Source: Rugamonas sp. A1-17 (GTDB lineage: Bacteria; Pseudomonadota; Gammaproteobacteria; Burkholderiales; Burkholderiaceae_D). Taken from it: a stretch of DNA of 64,000 nucleotides. The notes under the pieces are model-generated. The model ran no database searches. It saw only the letters and a list, made by a program, of their open reading frames with translations, and was not told the DNA's origin. The position numbers and the translations under genes are program-made. Shown piece by piece: positions 26,100 through 35,104 of this stretch (position 1 is its first letter; every line of letters begins with the position of its first letter). Where the stretch lies: contig JAJLPB010000002.1 of the NCBI GenBank assembly GCA_025548565.1, forward strand, positions 310,001-374,000, read 5' to 3'.

Positions 26100-26829
26100 T
26101 GGAAACGGGCATATCGACAGGTTCCACCGTCGCCGCGCCCGTCACCCTGGCGCGGATCACGGTACCGTTGGCGTTGCGCACACGCACCATGTTGCCGCGC
26201 GCGCCGTTGTCGAGCGCCTCGCCCGCCATGCTGACCTCGATCTGCTCGCGCCTGGCCACGATGCGCACCGCGTCGCCGCGCTTGACCAGGGTCGGCGCGC
26301 TCAGCAACGCCATGCGCAACACCTCGCCGCTGCGCAACGCGCGCCGGCCGGCCAGCCCCACCACTTCCTGCGGATCGGACACGCTGTCGGCCAAAGCGGA
26401 GATGTCGTGGCGCTCCAGCAACACATCTTCATCTGTCAGAATTTTTCCTGATGGCACATCGCTTGCCATGATCGCAATGCGCGCGGAGATCTGCGCGCGC
26501 ACCACGAACTCGTACCGCCAGCCGTCGGCGCCGTCGCAGACCGCGGCGAAACGCATGCGGCTCGGCAGCCGCGTATCGAGCGCCTCGACCGTCACAGCGT
26601 GGCTGCATGCGGCCAGCGGCCTGCTGCCGCGCACCACGGTGAGCTCGAATTTCGGTTCCACCAGCCCGCTGCTGTCGGCCCAGCGCTGCACGTGCGCGCG
26701 CGCCGCGGCCTCCACCGCCAGCGGCACCTGGTCGGCGCCGGTCGGACCGGGCGCGGCCATCGCGACAGAAAATGAAGTGCAAAACAGCAACATTGCACGC
26801 AAAGCGGTTACAATACTTTTGTTGAACAT
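26080..26829 (-). CDS. flgA: flagellar P-ring assembly chaperone FlgA
   Basis: A 249-residue periplasmic protein that helps FlgI form the P ring. Residues 1-28 are a signal peptide ending SVAMA. The SAF-type domain (about 120-180) contains MASDVPSGKILTDEDVLLER and the C-terminal ChapFlgA part has PTLVKRGDAVRIVARREQIE. The ATG at 26829 has AGAGG upstream; longer frames to 26922 would bury the signal peptide. It is transcribed against flgMN and away from flgB. Confidence 0.94.
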   Translation of the reverse strand: MFNKSIVTALRAMLLFCTSFSVAMAAPGPTGADQVPLAVEAAARAHVQRWADSSGLVEPKFELTVVRGSRPLAACSHAVTVEALDTRLPSRMRFAAVCDGADGWRYEFVVRAQISARIAIMASDVPSGKILTDEDVLLERHDISALADSVSDPQEVVGLAGRRALRSGEVLRMALLSAPTLVKRGDAVRIVARREQIEVSMAGEALDNGARGNMVRVRNANGTVIRARVTGAATVEPVDMPVSTNSPTQ

Positions 26830-26966
26830 GAGCAATACCTCTACTATGATGCCGGGAGCCGTAACGTCTCGGGCGCATGCTGCGCCCGGGCGCCATTCTA
26901 CCCCGGCGCCGGCGGTTTTCACTCATGCAACATCGTTTTACAGCAATGCTTACTCAGGGGACGAAC
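26830..26966. promoter_or_regulatory. divergent promoter region flgA / flgB
   Basis: These 137 bp lie between the divergent flgA and flgB starts. They contain a GC-rich hairpin (26870-26888, stem CGGGCGCA / TGCGCCCG, 3-base loop) without a T-run, so it is not a typical terminator. No promoter consensus could be assigned. Confidence 0.5.
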
Positions 26967-27329
26967 ATGGCGATTAATTTCAAAGATGCGGTGGGCCTGC
27001 ATGCCGACGCGCTGCACCTGCGGGCCGAGCGCACCCGCATCCTGGCCTCCAACATCGCCAATGAGAACACGCCCGGCTTCCAGGCGCGCGACATGGACTT
27101 CGCCGCCACGCTGGCCAACACCCAGGCCGAGGCCAACGGCGACATCGGCGGCGACGACGATGCCGCCATGATGTACCGCGTGCCGTTCCACCCGACCCGC
27201 GACGGCAACACCGTCGAGATCGGCGTCGAGCAGGCGGCGTTCTCGCAGAACGCCTCGGACTTCCAGACCAGCCTGACCTTCGTCAACATGAGCCTCAAGG
27301 GCCTGGCCAAGGCCATCAACGGCCAATAA
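26967..27329 (+). CDS. flgB: flagellar proximal rod protein FlgB
   Basis: A 120-residue rod protein and first gene of the flgB-flgL operon. It carries the rod/hook N-terminal signature (LASNIANENTPGFQARDMDF) and the C-terminal FVNMSLKGLAKAI helix. The ATG at 26967 is preceded by AGGGGA; the frame is open further upstream but starts mid-region without family resemblance. Confidence 0.95.
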   Translation: MAINFKDAVGLHADALHLRAERTRILASNIANENTPGFQARDMDFAATLANTQAEANGDIGGDDDAAMMYRVPFHPTRDGNTVEIGVEQAAFSQNASDFQTSLTFVNMSLKGLAKAINGQ

Positions 27330-27339
27330 GGAGCGCCAA

Positions 27340-27762
27340 ATGTCGTTCAAGAATATCTCCGAAATCGCCGGCTCGGCCATGGCCGCGCAGTCGGTCCGGC
27401 TCAATACCATCGCCAGCAACCTGGCCAACGCCGATTCCGTGGCCGGCACCGAGGCCGACACCTACCGCGCGCGCAAGCCGGTGTTCGCCGCCGTCATGAG
27501 CGACAACATCAGCGACATGGGCAACACCGGCGGCAAGGTCCAGGTGCTGGACGTGGTCGAGTCGAGCGAGCCGCTGCGCAAGGTCTACGAGCCCGGCCAT
27601 CCGATGGCCAACGCCGACGGCATGGTGTTCTACCCCAACGTCAACCAGGTGGCCGAGATGACCGACATGATGTCGGCCTCGCGCGCCTTCGAGACCAATG
27701 TCGAAGTGCTGGGCCGTATCCGCACGATGCAACAGTCCCTCCTCAAACTCGGTGAAGGTTAA
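27340..27762 (+). CDS. flgC: flagellar proximal rod protein FlgC
   Basis: A 140-residue rod protein. It shows LNTIASNLANADSVAGTEAD at the N-terminus and the C-terminal YPNVNQVAEMTDMMSASRAF motif typical of FlgC. AAGGAG lies before the ATG. It is 10 bases from flgB and 3 from flgD, so clearly cotranscribed. Confidence 0.97.
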   Translation: MSFKNISEIAGSAMAAQSVRLNTIASNLANADSVAGTEADTYRARKPVFAAVMSDNISDMGNTGGKVQVLDVVESSEPLRKVYEPGHPMANADGMVFYPNVNQVAEMTDMMSASRAFETNVEVLGRIRTMQQSLLKLGEG

Positions 27763-27765
27763 GCC

Positions 27766-28452
27766 ATGACAGTCAGTCTCCTCAACAACGGCGCCAACGC
27801 CAACGCGCCCGCCACCGGCGGCAGCATCACCGGCAACAACGCCAGCGCGACCTCGGACATGTTCACCAAGCTGCTGGTGGCGCAGATCAAGAACCAGGAC
27901 CCGCTGTCGCCGACCGATCCGGCCCAGTTCGTCCAGCAGCTGACCCAGCTGTCGCAAACCGAGTCGCTGCAGAACCTGTCGAGCCTGACCAGCTCCAACG
28001 CCAGCGTGCTGCAAAGCATGCAGGTGCTGGCGCTCGGCGCCCAGGTCGGCTCCGACGTCATGGCCGAGACCGGCACGCTGACCACCGACGGCAGCACCAA
28101 GATCCAGGGCCAGACCACGCTGGCGGCCACCAGCTCGAGCACCCGCGTGGTGCTGACCGGCGTCGACGGCACCAAGCACAACGTCAGCCTCGGCGTGGCG
28201 GCGGCCGGCACCGTGCCGTTCACCATCGACCCGACCGCGCTCGGCCTGCCGGCCGGCACCTACACCATGACGGTGGAAACCAGCACCAAGGAAAACCCGC
28301 CGGTCGACCTGCAGGGCCGCCTGAACAGCGTGCGCCTGTCCTCGTCCGGCAGCGTTGTACTGAACATCGGCAACATCGGCGAAGTCGCGCCGACCGCCAT
28401 CACCGCCTTCAACGGCAAATCCTCCGCTTCGGCCACCCAATCTAGTCTCTAA
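27766..28452 (+). CDS. flgD: flagellar hook scaffolding protein FlgD
   Basis: A 228-residue hook cap protein, needed transiently for hook polymerisation. The conserved N-terminal motif is MFTKLLVAQIKNQDPLSPTD, followed by PAQFVQQLTQLSQTESLQNL. The central and C-terminal parts (about 90-210) are FlgD Ig-like/tudor-type beta domains. It sits between flgC and flgE as in nearly all flagellar operons. Confidence 0.96.
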   Translation: MTVSLLNNGANANAPATGGSITGNNASATSDMFTKLLVAQIKNQDPLSPTDPAQFVQQLTQLSQTESLQNLSSLTSSNASVLQSMQVLALGAQVGSDVMAETGTLTTDGSTKIQGQTTLAATSSSTRVVLTGVDGTKHNVSLGVAAAGTVPFTIDPTALGLPAGTYTMTVETSTKENPPVDLQGRLNSVRLSSSGSVVLNIGNIGEVAPTAITAFNGKSSASATQSSL

Positions 28453-28466
28453 GGAAGGTATCCATC

Positions 28467-29702
28467 ATGAGTTTCGATATCGCATTGTCTGGCATCCAGG
28501 CCATCAACGAAGCGCTGGACACGACCAGCCACAACATCGCCAACGCCGGCACCTACGGCTTCAAGTCCTCGCGCGCCAACTTCTCGTCGCTGGTGGCGGG
28601 CGACCAGCCGACCGGCGTCATGATCGGCTCGCACACGCAAAGCATCAACCAGCAGGGCGGCATCCTCAACACCGGCCGCTCGCTGGACGCCTCGATCAAC
28701 GGCCGCGGCTTCTTCGTCTCGCGCGACGTCAACACCGGCGTCACGCAATACAGCCGGGTGGGCATCTTCAGCGGTTCCAAGGACGGCTATGTGGTGGACT
28801 CCAACGGCCGCCGCGTGCAGGGCAACGCCATCACCCCGGGCACCGGCGTCAAGGGCGCGCAGGGCGACCTGAAGATCCAGACCGGCGCCATTCCCGCCGT
28901 GATGACCGAGAAAATGACCTACGTCGGCAACCTGTCGGCCGACTGGTCCGTGCCGGCCGTCACCTTCGACCCGACCGTGGCCACCCCGACCACGCCGCCC
29001 GACGCGGCCTCGTTCAACATGGCCAAGGCCACCGTGATCTACGATACGCTGGGCGGCCAGCACACGCTGACCCAGTATTTCTCGCGCGCCAACGCCACCG
29101 ACGTGACCGTCAACTACCTGGTCGACGGCCTGCCGTCGGGCTTCTCCACCACCATCCAGACCGACGCCAACGGCCAGATGACGACGCCGGCCGCGTCGCC
29201 GGACAACGGCACCGTCGCGGTCGACCTGACCGGCTTCGCGCTGGCCAACGGCGCCAAGCTGGGCTCGATCGCGCTGAACTACACCGGCACCACCGGCTTC
29301 GCCGGCGAGGCCACCACCGCCACCAACAACGCCAACGGCTACGCCTCCGGCACCTACCAGGGCATCGACCTGGGCGACGACGGCGCGATCATCGCCAAGT
29401 ACACCAACGGCCAGAAGCAAACCATCGGCATGCTGTCGCTGGCCACCTTCGCCGACGAAGGCTCGCTGACCTCGGTCAGCGACACCAGCTGGATCGAATC
29501 GGTGGCCTCCGGCCAGCCCAACATCGACAATCCGGGCGTCGGCATGAACGGCACGCTGACCGTGGCGTCGCTGGAGCAATCGAACGTCGACATCACGTCC
29601 GAGCTGGTCGGCCTGATGACGTCGCAGCGCAACTATCAGGCCAACTCCAAGGTCATCCAGACCGAGAGCCAGATGATGCAATCGCTGATGCAAGCGATCT
29701 AA
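28467..29702 (+). CDS. flgE: flagellar hook protein FlgE
   Basis: A 411-residue hook subunit. It has the N-terminal D0 motif (TTSHNIANAGTYGFKSSRAN), hook D1/D2 domains in the middle, and the C-terminal motif VDITSELVGLMTSQRNYQAN followed by SKVIQTESQMMQSLMQAI. AAGGAAG precedes the ATG. FlgE is the structure whose length FliK measures. Confidence 0.97.
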   Translation: MSFDIALSGIQAINEALDTTSHNIANAGTYGFKSSRANFSSLVAGDQPTGVMIGSHTQSINQQGGILNTGRSLDASINGRGFFVSRDVNTGVTQYSRVGIFSGSKDGYVVDSNGRRVQGNAITPGTGVKGAQGDLKIQTGAIPAVMTEKMTYVGNLSADWSVPAVTFDPTVATPTTPPDAASFNMAKATVIYDTLGGQHTLTQYFSRANATDVTVNYLVDGLPSGFSTTIQTDANGQMTTPAASPDNGTVAVDLTGFALANGAKLGSIALNYTGTTGFAGEATTATNNANGYASGTYQGIDLGDDGAIIAKYTNGQKQTIGMLSLATFADEGSLTSVSDTSWIESVASGQPNIDNPGVGMNGTLTVASLEQSNVDITSELVGLMTSQRNYQANSKVIQTESQMMQSLMQAI

Positions 29703-29716
29703 GGATAAGCCGACCC

Positions 29717-30442
29717 ATGGATGCGCTGATCTACACCGCCATGAGCGGGGCCGAGCGGGCCCTGCGCGGCCAGCAGGTACACGCCAACAACCTGGCCAAC
29801 ATCGAAACCGGCGGCTTCCGCGCCAATATGGAGCTGTCGTCGGCGCAGACCGTCAACGGCTACGGCTACGACGACCGCCACATGTCGCAGCTGCAGGCCA
29901 ACGCGGTCTCGACCCGCCAGGGCACGCTCAAGGCCACCGGCCGCGACCTGGACGTCGCCATTTCCGGCGACGGCTTCCTGGCGGTGCAGGGCCCGACCGG
30001 CGAGGCCTACACCCGCGCCGGCGCGATGACGCTCGACGAGACCGGCACGCTGAAGATCAACGGCAACGTGGTGCTGGGCGAAGGCGGCCCGATCACCCTG
30101 CCCGAGTACAGCAAGATCGCGGTGGGCGCGGACGGCACGGTGTCGATCCAGAGCCCCGGCACCACCACCATGCAGACCATCGACAAGCTCAAGCTGGTCA
30201 AGGCCGAGGCCTCGGAGCTGACCAAGAACGAGGCGGGCCTGCTGGTGGCGCGCAGCGGCCAGCCGCTGGGCACCGACCCCACCGTGGTGGTCAAGCCCGG
30301 CCACCTGGAGGGCAGCAATGTGTCGGCGGTCGAGGAAATGGTCGCCACCATGAGCCTGAACCGCACGTTTGAAATCCAGATGAAGTTGTTCAAGGCCAGC
30401 GATTCGATGGCTGAAACCGGTAACCGCCTGATCGGCGGCTGA
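29717..30442 (+). CDS. flgF: flagellar proximal rod protein FlgF
   Basis: A 241-residue rod protein. It starts MDALIYTAMSGAERALRGQQ, has VHANNLANIETGGFRANMEL, the central RDLDVAISGDGFLAVQGPTG motif and the C-terminal NVSAVEEMVATMSLNRTFEI segment, the FlgF family pattern. It is 14 bases after flgE. Confidence 0.96.
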   Translation: MDALIYTAMSGAERALRGQQVHANNLANIETGGFRANMELSSAQTVNGYGYDDRHMSQLQANAVSTRQGTLKATGRDLDVAISGDGFLAVQGPTGEAYTRAGAMTLDETGTLKINGNVVLGEGGPITLPEYSKIAVGADGTVSIQSPGTTTMQTIDKLKLVKAEASELTKNEAGLLVARSGQPLGTDPTVVVKPGHLEGSNVSAVEEMVATMSLNRTFEIQMKLFKASDSMAETGNRLIGG

Positions 30443-30473
30443 GCCGGTCCACGTTACACACAAGGGAGAAATC

Positions 30474-31265
30474 ATGAATCCAGCAATGTGGATCAGCAAA
30501 ACCGGCGTGCAGGCGCAGGACGAAAAACTGCAAGCCATCGCCAACAACCTGGCCAACGCCAACACCGTCGGCTTCAAGCGCGACCGCGTGGTGTTCGAGG
30601 ACCTGTTCTACTCGATCGAGCAGCAGCCCGGCACCCAGCGCGCCGACAACAACACGCTGGCGCCGTCCGGCGTTCAGCTGGGCAACGGCGTGCACATGGT
30701 CGGCACCCAGAAGGTGTTCAGCCAGGGTTCGCTGCAAACCACCGGCAACCAGCTCGACGTGGCGGTGATGGGCAACGGCTTCCTGTCGGTGCGCCAGCCC
30801 AACGGCGAGACCGCCTACACCCGCGCCGGCCAGTTGCAGGTCGACGCCAACGGCATCCTGGTCAACGCCCACGGCCTGCCGCTGATCCCGCAGATCACCA
30901 TTCCGGCCAACGCCACCTCGCTCACCATCGGCGAGGACGGCGTGGTCTCGGCCACGCTGGCCGGCAACACCACCGCCAGCCAGCTGGGCCAGCTGACCCT
31001 GACCAGCTTCATCAACCCGACCGGCCTCTTGGCCCTGGGCGAGAACCTGTTCGCGGAAACCCCGTCCAGCGGCACGCCGACCGACGGCAAGCCGGGCGAC
31101 GCCCAGTGGGGCAAGCTCAAGCAGGGCACCCTGGAAGGCTCGAACGTGCAGGTGGTCGAGGAGATGGTCGACATGATCGCGGCCCAGCGCACCTACGAGA
31201 TGAACACCAAGGTGCTGTCGGCCGCCGACAACATGCTGCAGTACCTGTCGCAGGCCGCGCGATAA
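30474..31265 (+). CDS. flgG: flagellar distal rod protein FlgG
   Basis: A 263-residue rod protein. It shows KLQAIANNLANANTVGFKRD, FSQGSLQTTGNQLDVAVMGN and the C-terminal SNVQVVEEMVDMIAAQRTYE motif; the end NMLQYLSQAAR is a FlgG hallmark. A GGGAG site lies before the ATG. The stop overlaps the flgH ATG. Confidence 0.97.
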   Translation: MNPAMWISKTGVQAQDEKLQAIANNLANANTVGFKRDRVVFEDLFYSIEQQPGTQRADNNTLAPSGVQLGNGVHMVGTQKVFSQGSLQTTGNQLDVAVMGNGFLSVRQPNGETAYTRAGQLQVDANGILVNAHGLPLIPQITIPANATSLTIGEDGVVSATLAGNTTASQLGQLTLTSFINPTGLLALGENLFAETPSSGTPTDGKPGDAQWGKLKQGTLEGSNVQVVEEMVDMIAAQRTYEMNTKVLSAADNMLQYLSQAAR

Positions 31266-31954
31266 TGAAAGCCGCCCTGCCCGTCCCCGGTTGGGCCGCG
31301 GCCGCGCTGGCCGCCATGCTGGCCGCGCTGACCGGCTGCGCCGCGCTGCAGCCGCCGCCGGTGCGGCCCGGCCCGTCCGACGAGCCGCCCACCGTGTCGC
31401 GCGCGGTCGGCCCGAAAGGCACCTCGGGCGGCGTCTACAGCGCCGACCTGGGCCTGTCGCTGACCTCGGACAGCCGCGCCTTCCGCGTCGGCGACGTGGT
31501 CACCGTCAACCTGCAGGAAACCACGCAGGCCAGCAAAAAGGCCGGCACCAGCTATTCCAAGAATTCGGCCGACAACATCGTCGCCCCCAACCTGCTGGGC
31601 AAGACCTTCGGCAAGGGCGCCATCGGCCTGGGCGCCTCCAACACCTTCGCCGGCGACGCCACCAGCACCCAGCAGAACGCGCTGACCGGCGCCATCACCG
31701 TGATCGTGCAGGAAGTGCTGCCCAACGGCCTGCTGCGCGTGTCCGGCGAAAAGACCCTGACCCTGAACCAGGGCGAGGAATTCGTCCGCCTGCGCGGCTA
31801 CCTGCGCGCGGCCGACATCGACGCCGACAACCAGGTGTCGTCGCTGCGCATCGCCAACGCCCGCATCGCCTACTCGGCCCAGGGCACGCTGGCCGACACG
31901 CAATCGGCCGGCTGGCTGTCGCGCTTCTTCAACGGTCCGTTGATGCCGTTCTGA
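31265..31954 (+). CDS. flgH: flagellar L-ring lipoprotein FlgH
   Basis: A 229-residue outer-membrane ring lipoprotein. The signal peptide ends in the lipobox LTGC with Cys25 as lipidated residue. The conserved body includes SLTSDSRAFRVGDVVTVNLQ, ITVIVQEVLPNGLLRVSGEK and GEEFVRLRGYLRAADID. It overlaps the flgG stop. Confidence 0.97.
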   Translation: MKAALPVPGWAAAALAAMLAALTGCAALQPPPVRPGPSDEPPTVSRAVGPKGTSGGVYSADLGLSLTSDSRAFRVGDVVTVNLQETTQASKKAGTSYSKNSADNIVAPNLLGKTFGKGAIGLGASNTFAGDATSTQQNALTGAITVIVQEVLPNGLLRVSGEKTLTLNQGEEFVRLRGYLRAADIDADNQVSSLRIANARIAYSAQGTLADTQSAGWLSRFFNGPLMPF

Positions 31955-31959
31955 ACGGC

Positions 31960-31992
31960 CGTAGTTTTTGCGTAGTTTTTGCGCAGTTTTAA
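31960..31992. repeat. three 11-bp imperfect tandem repeats between flgH and flgI
   Basis: The unit CGTAGTTTTTG occurs twice in direct succession and a third, diverged copy follows (CGCAGTTTTAA). This is low-complexity spacer just upstream of the flgI ribosome-binding site; no function is evident. Confidence 0.6.
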
Positions 31993-32003
31993 TAGGTGAA
32001 CCC

Positions 32004-33143
32004 ATGAATTTCCGCAAGCGCCTCAGCTCCCTCCACCGCCTGCTGGCCCTGCCGCTGGCCTTGTGCGTCGCCGTGGGCGCCGCCCTCCCCGCGCCGGCCC
32101 AGGCCGCGCAGGTGCTGCGCAACCTGGTGGCCGTCGAAGGCATGCGCGACAACCCGCTGGTGGGCTACGGCCTGGTGGTCGGCCTGAACGGCAGCGGCGA
32201 TTCCACCCAGGTCAAGTTCGCCAGCCAGTCGGTGATCAACATGCTCAAGCAGTTCGGCGTCAAGGTGCCGGACGGCACCGACGCCAAGTCCAAGAACGTG
32301 GCCACCGTGATGGTGTCGGCGGTGTTCCCGCCCGGCTACCGCAAGGGCCAGAACATCGACGTGGTGGTGTCCTCGATGGGCGACGCCAAGAGCCTGCGCG
32401 GCGGCGCCCTGCTGCTGACGCCGCTGCGCGCGGCCGACAACGAGGTCTACGCGCTGGCCCAGGGCAACGTGGTGGTCGGCGGCTTCAGCGCCTCCGGCAA
32501 GAGCGGCTCCTCGGTCACGGTCAACACCCCGACCTCGGGCCGCATCCCGAGCGGCGCCGCGATCGAACGCGAGATCGCCACCGACTTCGCCACCAAGCCC
32601 ACCGTGCGCCTGTCGCTGCGCCACCCGCACTTCCAGACCGCGATCAACATCGTCGACTCGATCAACAAGCGCTTCGGCGACATCGCCACCACCACCGACG
32701 CCACCAGCATCGACGTGGTGGCCCCGGCCAACCCGACCCAGCGCGTGGCCTTCATGGCCAAGCTGGAGGCGCTGTCGATCGACGTCGGCGACGATTCGCC
32801 CAAGGTGGTGTTCAACTCCCGCACCGGCACCGTGGTGATCGCCGACGGCCTGCGGGTGCGCGCGGCCGCCGTCACCCATGGCTCGCTGAAGGTGGTGATC
32901 TCCGAATCGACCAAGGTCAGCCAGCCGAACGCCCTGGCCCAGGGCAACACCGTGGCCACGCCGCAATCGCAGGTCAGCGTCGACCAGGGCTCGGGCCAGA
33001 TGTTCAAGTGGCCGGCCGGCGCCAAGCTGCAATCGATCATCGACGTGGTCAACAGCCTGGGCGCGTCGCCGGACGACATCATGGCCATCCTGCAGGCGCT
33101 GGACCAGGCCGGGGCCATCGAAGGCGAACTGGTCGTCATTTAA
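32004..33143 (+). CDS. flgI: flagellar P-ring protein FlgI
   Basis: A 379-residue periplasmic ring protein. Residues 1-34 are a signal peptide (ending PAQAA). The mature part begins with the FlgI signature LRNLVAVEGMRDNPLVGYGL, then VVGLNGSGDSTQ, and ends ILQALDQAGAIEGELVVI. The ATG at 32004 (TAGGTGAACCC upstream) is preferred to 31968, which would mask the signal peptide. Its chaperone FlgA is encoded at 26080. Confidence 0.97.
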   Translation: MNFRKRLSSLHRLLALPLALCVAVGAALPAPAQAAQVLRNLVAVEGMRDNPLVGYGLVVGLNGSGDSTQVKFASQSVINMLKQFGVKVPDGTDAKSKNVATVMVSAVFPPGYRKGQNIDVVVSSMGDAKSLRGGALLLTPLRAADNEVYALAQGNVVVGGFSASGKSGSSVTVNTPTSGRIPSGAAIEREIATDFATKPTVRLSLRHPHFQTAINIVDSINKRFGDIATTTDATSIDVVAPANPTQRVAFMAKLEALSIDVGDDSPKVVFNSRTGTVVIADGLRVRAAAVTHGSLKVVISESTKVSQPNALAQGNTVATPQSQVSVDQGSGQMFKWPAGAKLQSIIDVVNSLGASPDDIMAILQALDQAGAIEGELVVI

Positions 33144-33151
33144 GGAACACC

Positions 33152-33613
33152 ATGAACTTCGATCCCAGCAAATTCGACGGCAGCACCATGCGCATCGGCG
33201 TGGCCGACAAGCTCAGCGAGACGCCCGCCGTGGCCGCCCCGGCGGTCGACGACGGCGTCGATCCCAAGTACCGCGCCAAGGCCACCGAGGCGGCGGTCAA
33301 GTTCGAGAGCTTCTTCATCGGCCACATGCTGCACCAGATGCGTTCGGGCACGCGCGAGCTGGCGGCCGAGGACAGCGTGTTCAAGGACAAGATCAACGAG
33401 GACATGCTGGACATGGCCGACAACCTGGTGGCCGACCAGCTGGCCGGCCAGCGCGCCTTCGGCGTGGCCGACGCCATCCTGCGCCAGCTGCTGCCGCCGG
33501 CCAGCGGGCCGGTGACGCCGCCAGCCAGCCTGCCGGGCCGGGCCGCCGCCGCGCCGGCGTCCAATATTGCCCAACCGCAAAATATTTCCGCAACGCTTAA
33601 TCCGGCGCAGTAA
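33152..33613 (+). CDS. flgJ: FlgJ rod-cap domain protein (no muramidase domain)
   Basis: A 153-residue protein matching only the N-terminal rod-binding half of FlgJ: KATEAAVKFESFFIGHMLHQ, MRSGTRELAAEDSVFKDKIN and MLDMADNLVADQLAGQRAFG. After residue about 110 it ends in a Pro/Ala-rich tail and stops, without the glucosaminidase domain present in enteric FlgJ. That activity is encoded at 25323. It starts 8 bases after flgI. Confidence 0.93.
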   Translation: MNFDPSKFDGSTMRIGVADKLSETPAVAAPAVDDGVDPKYRAKATEAAVKFESFFIGHMLHQMRSGTRELAAEDSVFKDKINEDMLDMADNLVADQLAGQRAFGVADAILRQLLPPASGPVTPPASLPGRAAAAPASNIAQPQNISATLNPAQ

Positions 33614-33707
33614 ACCGTCGCCCTTTACTGTTAACGGACCAGTGAGCGCTATTTAAACACTGCAAGCGACTGGTCCTCCGGCCTTCACCAGGAAAGACCC
33701 TTGCAAT

Positions 33708-35093
33708 ATGAGCATTTCTTACAACGCACTGTCCGGCGCCCTGGCCGCCCAGGCTGCCCTGAACACGGTCAGCCAGAACATCGCCAACGCACAAACCAAG
33801 GGTTACACCCGCCAGGGCGTGCTGCTGCAGGCCAGCGCCGGTGATGGTTCCTCCGGCATGAGCCCGGGCAATGGCGTCAAGATCGGCTCCCTGCTGCGCT
33901 TCAGCGATTCCTACAAGTCGCAGCAGATGTGGCGCGCCGCGTCCGACCTCGGCCAGCACAGCCAGACCCAGCCCTACCTGACCCAGATGGAAAAGGTCAT
34001 GAGCGACGGCAAATCAAGCCTGAGCTACGGCATCGACACCCTGTTCAAGGCGTTCAACGCGGCCGCCGTCGACCCCACCTCGACCCCGCTGCGCCAGCAG
34101 GTGATCACCGCGGCCGATTCCATGTCGCAGCAGTTCAACAGCATCTACAACGTCACGGCCAACCAGCTGATCTCGGTCCAGCAGCAGCGCTCGGCCATCC
34201 TGCCGGGCCTGAACGAATCGCTGGCCGGCATCGCCGCGCTGAACCAGCAGGTCATCTCCATCGGCGCCAACGGCACCAACACCTCGGCCCTGATCGACCA
34301 GCGCGAACAGCTGATCGACAAGGTGGCCTCGCAGATCGGCGTGGAAGTGCTCAACAATCCGGACGGCACGGCCAGCATCTCGCTCAAGAGCGGCCAGCCG
34401 CTGGTGGTGAGCAATCTGTACGGCAAGCTGACGTTCGACAATTCCGGCAGCTCCCCGCAACTGACGCTGGGCTTTGCCAACACCACCTTCAAGCTGGACG
34501 ACACCAAGGTCGGCGGCCAGCTGGGCGGCCTGGCGGACTACCAGGAAAACACCCTCAAGCCGCTGCAGAAATCGATCTCCGAGATCGCCGAGCAGATGAC
34601 GAACAAGATCAACACCCAGCTGGCGGCCGGCTTCACCAGCCCCGGCGTGCCGGGCACGGACCTGCTGAAGTTCAACACCGCCAACCCCACCGACGGCACC
34701 ATCGAGCTGCTGCAGGTGACCAGCGGCTTCAAGACCGCCGACCTGGCGTTCTCCAGCGACGGCCTGCCGGGCGACAGCGGCAACCTGCAACAGCTGGTGG
34801 CCATCAAGGGCCAGCCGATCACGCTGACCTCGCTGGGCAGCGTGCTGCTGGGCGACGCCGACACCCAGGTGGTCGGCAAGCTGGGCATCGACAGCCAGCA
34901 GAACCAGGCGCAGCTCAACACCGCCACCACGGTCCGCCAGCAGTCGGAAGACGACTGGAAATCGACCAGCGCGGTCAACACCGACGAGGAAGCGATCAAC
35001 CTGGTCGAATTCCAGAATATGTACCAGGCCAACATGAAGGTGATCGCGGTCGCCAACACCCTGTTCGACGCCACCATGAAGATGTTCGGTTAA
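33708..35093 (+). CDS. flgK: flagellar hook-associated protein FlgK (HAP1)
   Basis: A 461-residue junction protein between hook and filament. The N-terminus (SISYNALSGALAAQAALNTV, SQNIANAQTKGYTRQ) and the C-terminal EEAINLVEFQNMYQANMKVI, AVANTLFDATMKMFG are typical of FlgK. It is shorter than the enteric protein (about 547), the central domain being reduced. A 94-bp gap separates it from flgJ, so a second, late promoter is possible here. Confidence 0.96.
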   Translation: MSISYNALSGALAAQAALNTVSQNIANAQTKGYTRQGVLLQASAGDGSSGMSPGNGVKIGSLLRFSDSYKSQQMWRAASDLGQHSQTQPYLTQMEKVMSDGKSSLSYGIDTLFKAFNAAAVDPTSTPLRQQVITAADSMSQQFNSIYNVTANQLISVQQQRSAILPGLNESLAGIAALNQQVISIGANGTNTSALIDQREQLIDKVASQIGVEVLNNPDGTASISLKSGQPLVVSNLYGKLTFDNSGSSPQLTLGFANTTFKLDDTKVGGQLGGLADYQENTLKPLQKSISEIAEQMTNKINTQLAAGFTSPGVPGTDLLKFNTANPTDGTIELLQVTSGFKTADLAFSSDGLPGDSGNLQQLVAIKGQPITLTSLGSVLLGDADTQVVGKLGIDSQQNQAQLNTATTVRQQSEDDWKSTSAVNTDEEAINLVEFQNMYQANMKVIAVANTLFDATMKMFG

Positions 35094-35104
35094 GGAGAGC
35101 CTGA

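Noticed and set aside
26870..26888. GC-rich hairpin as a terminator upstream of flgB
   Set aside because: There is no T-run on either strand, and it lies between divergent starts where a terminator is not expected.
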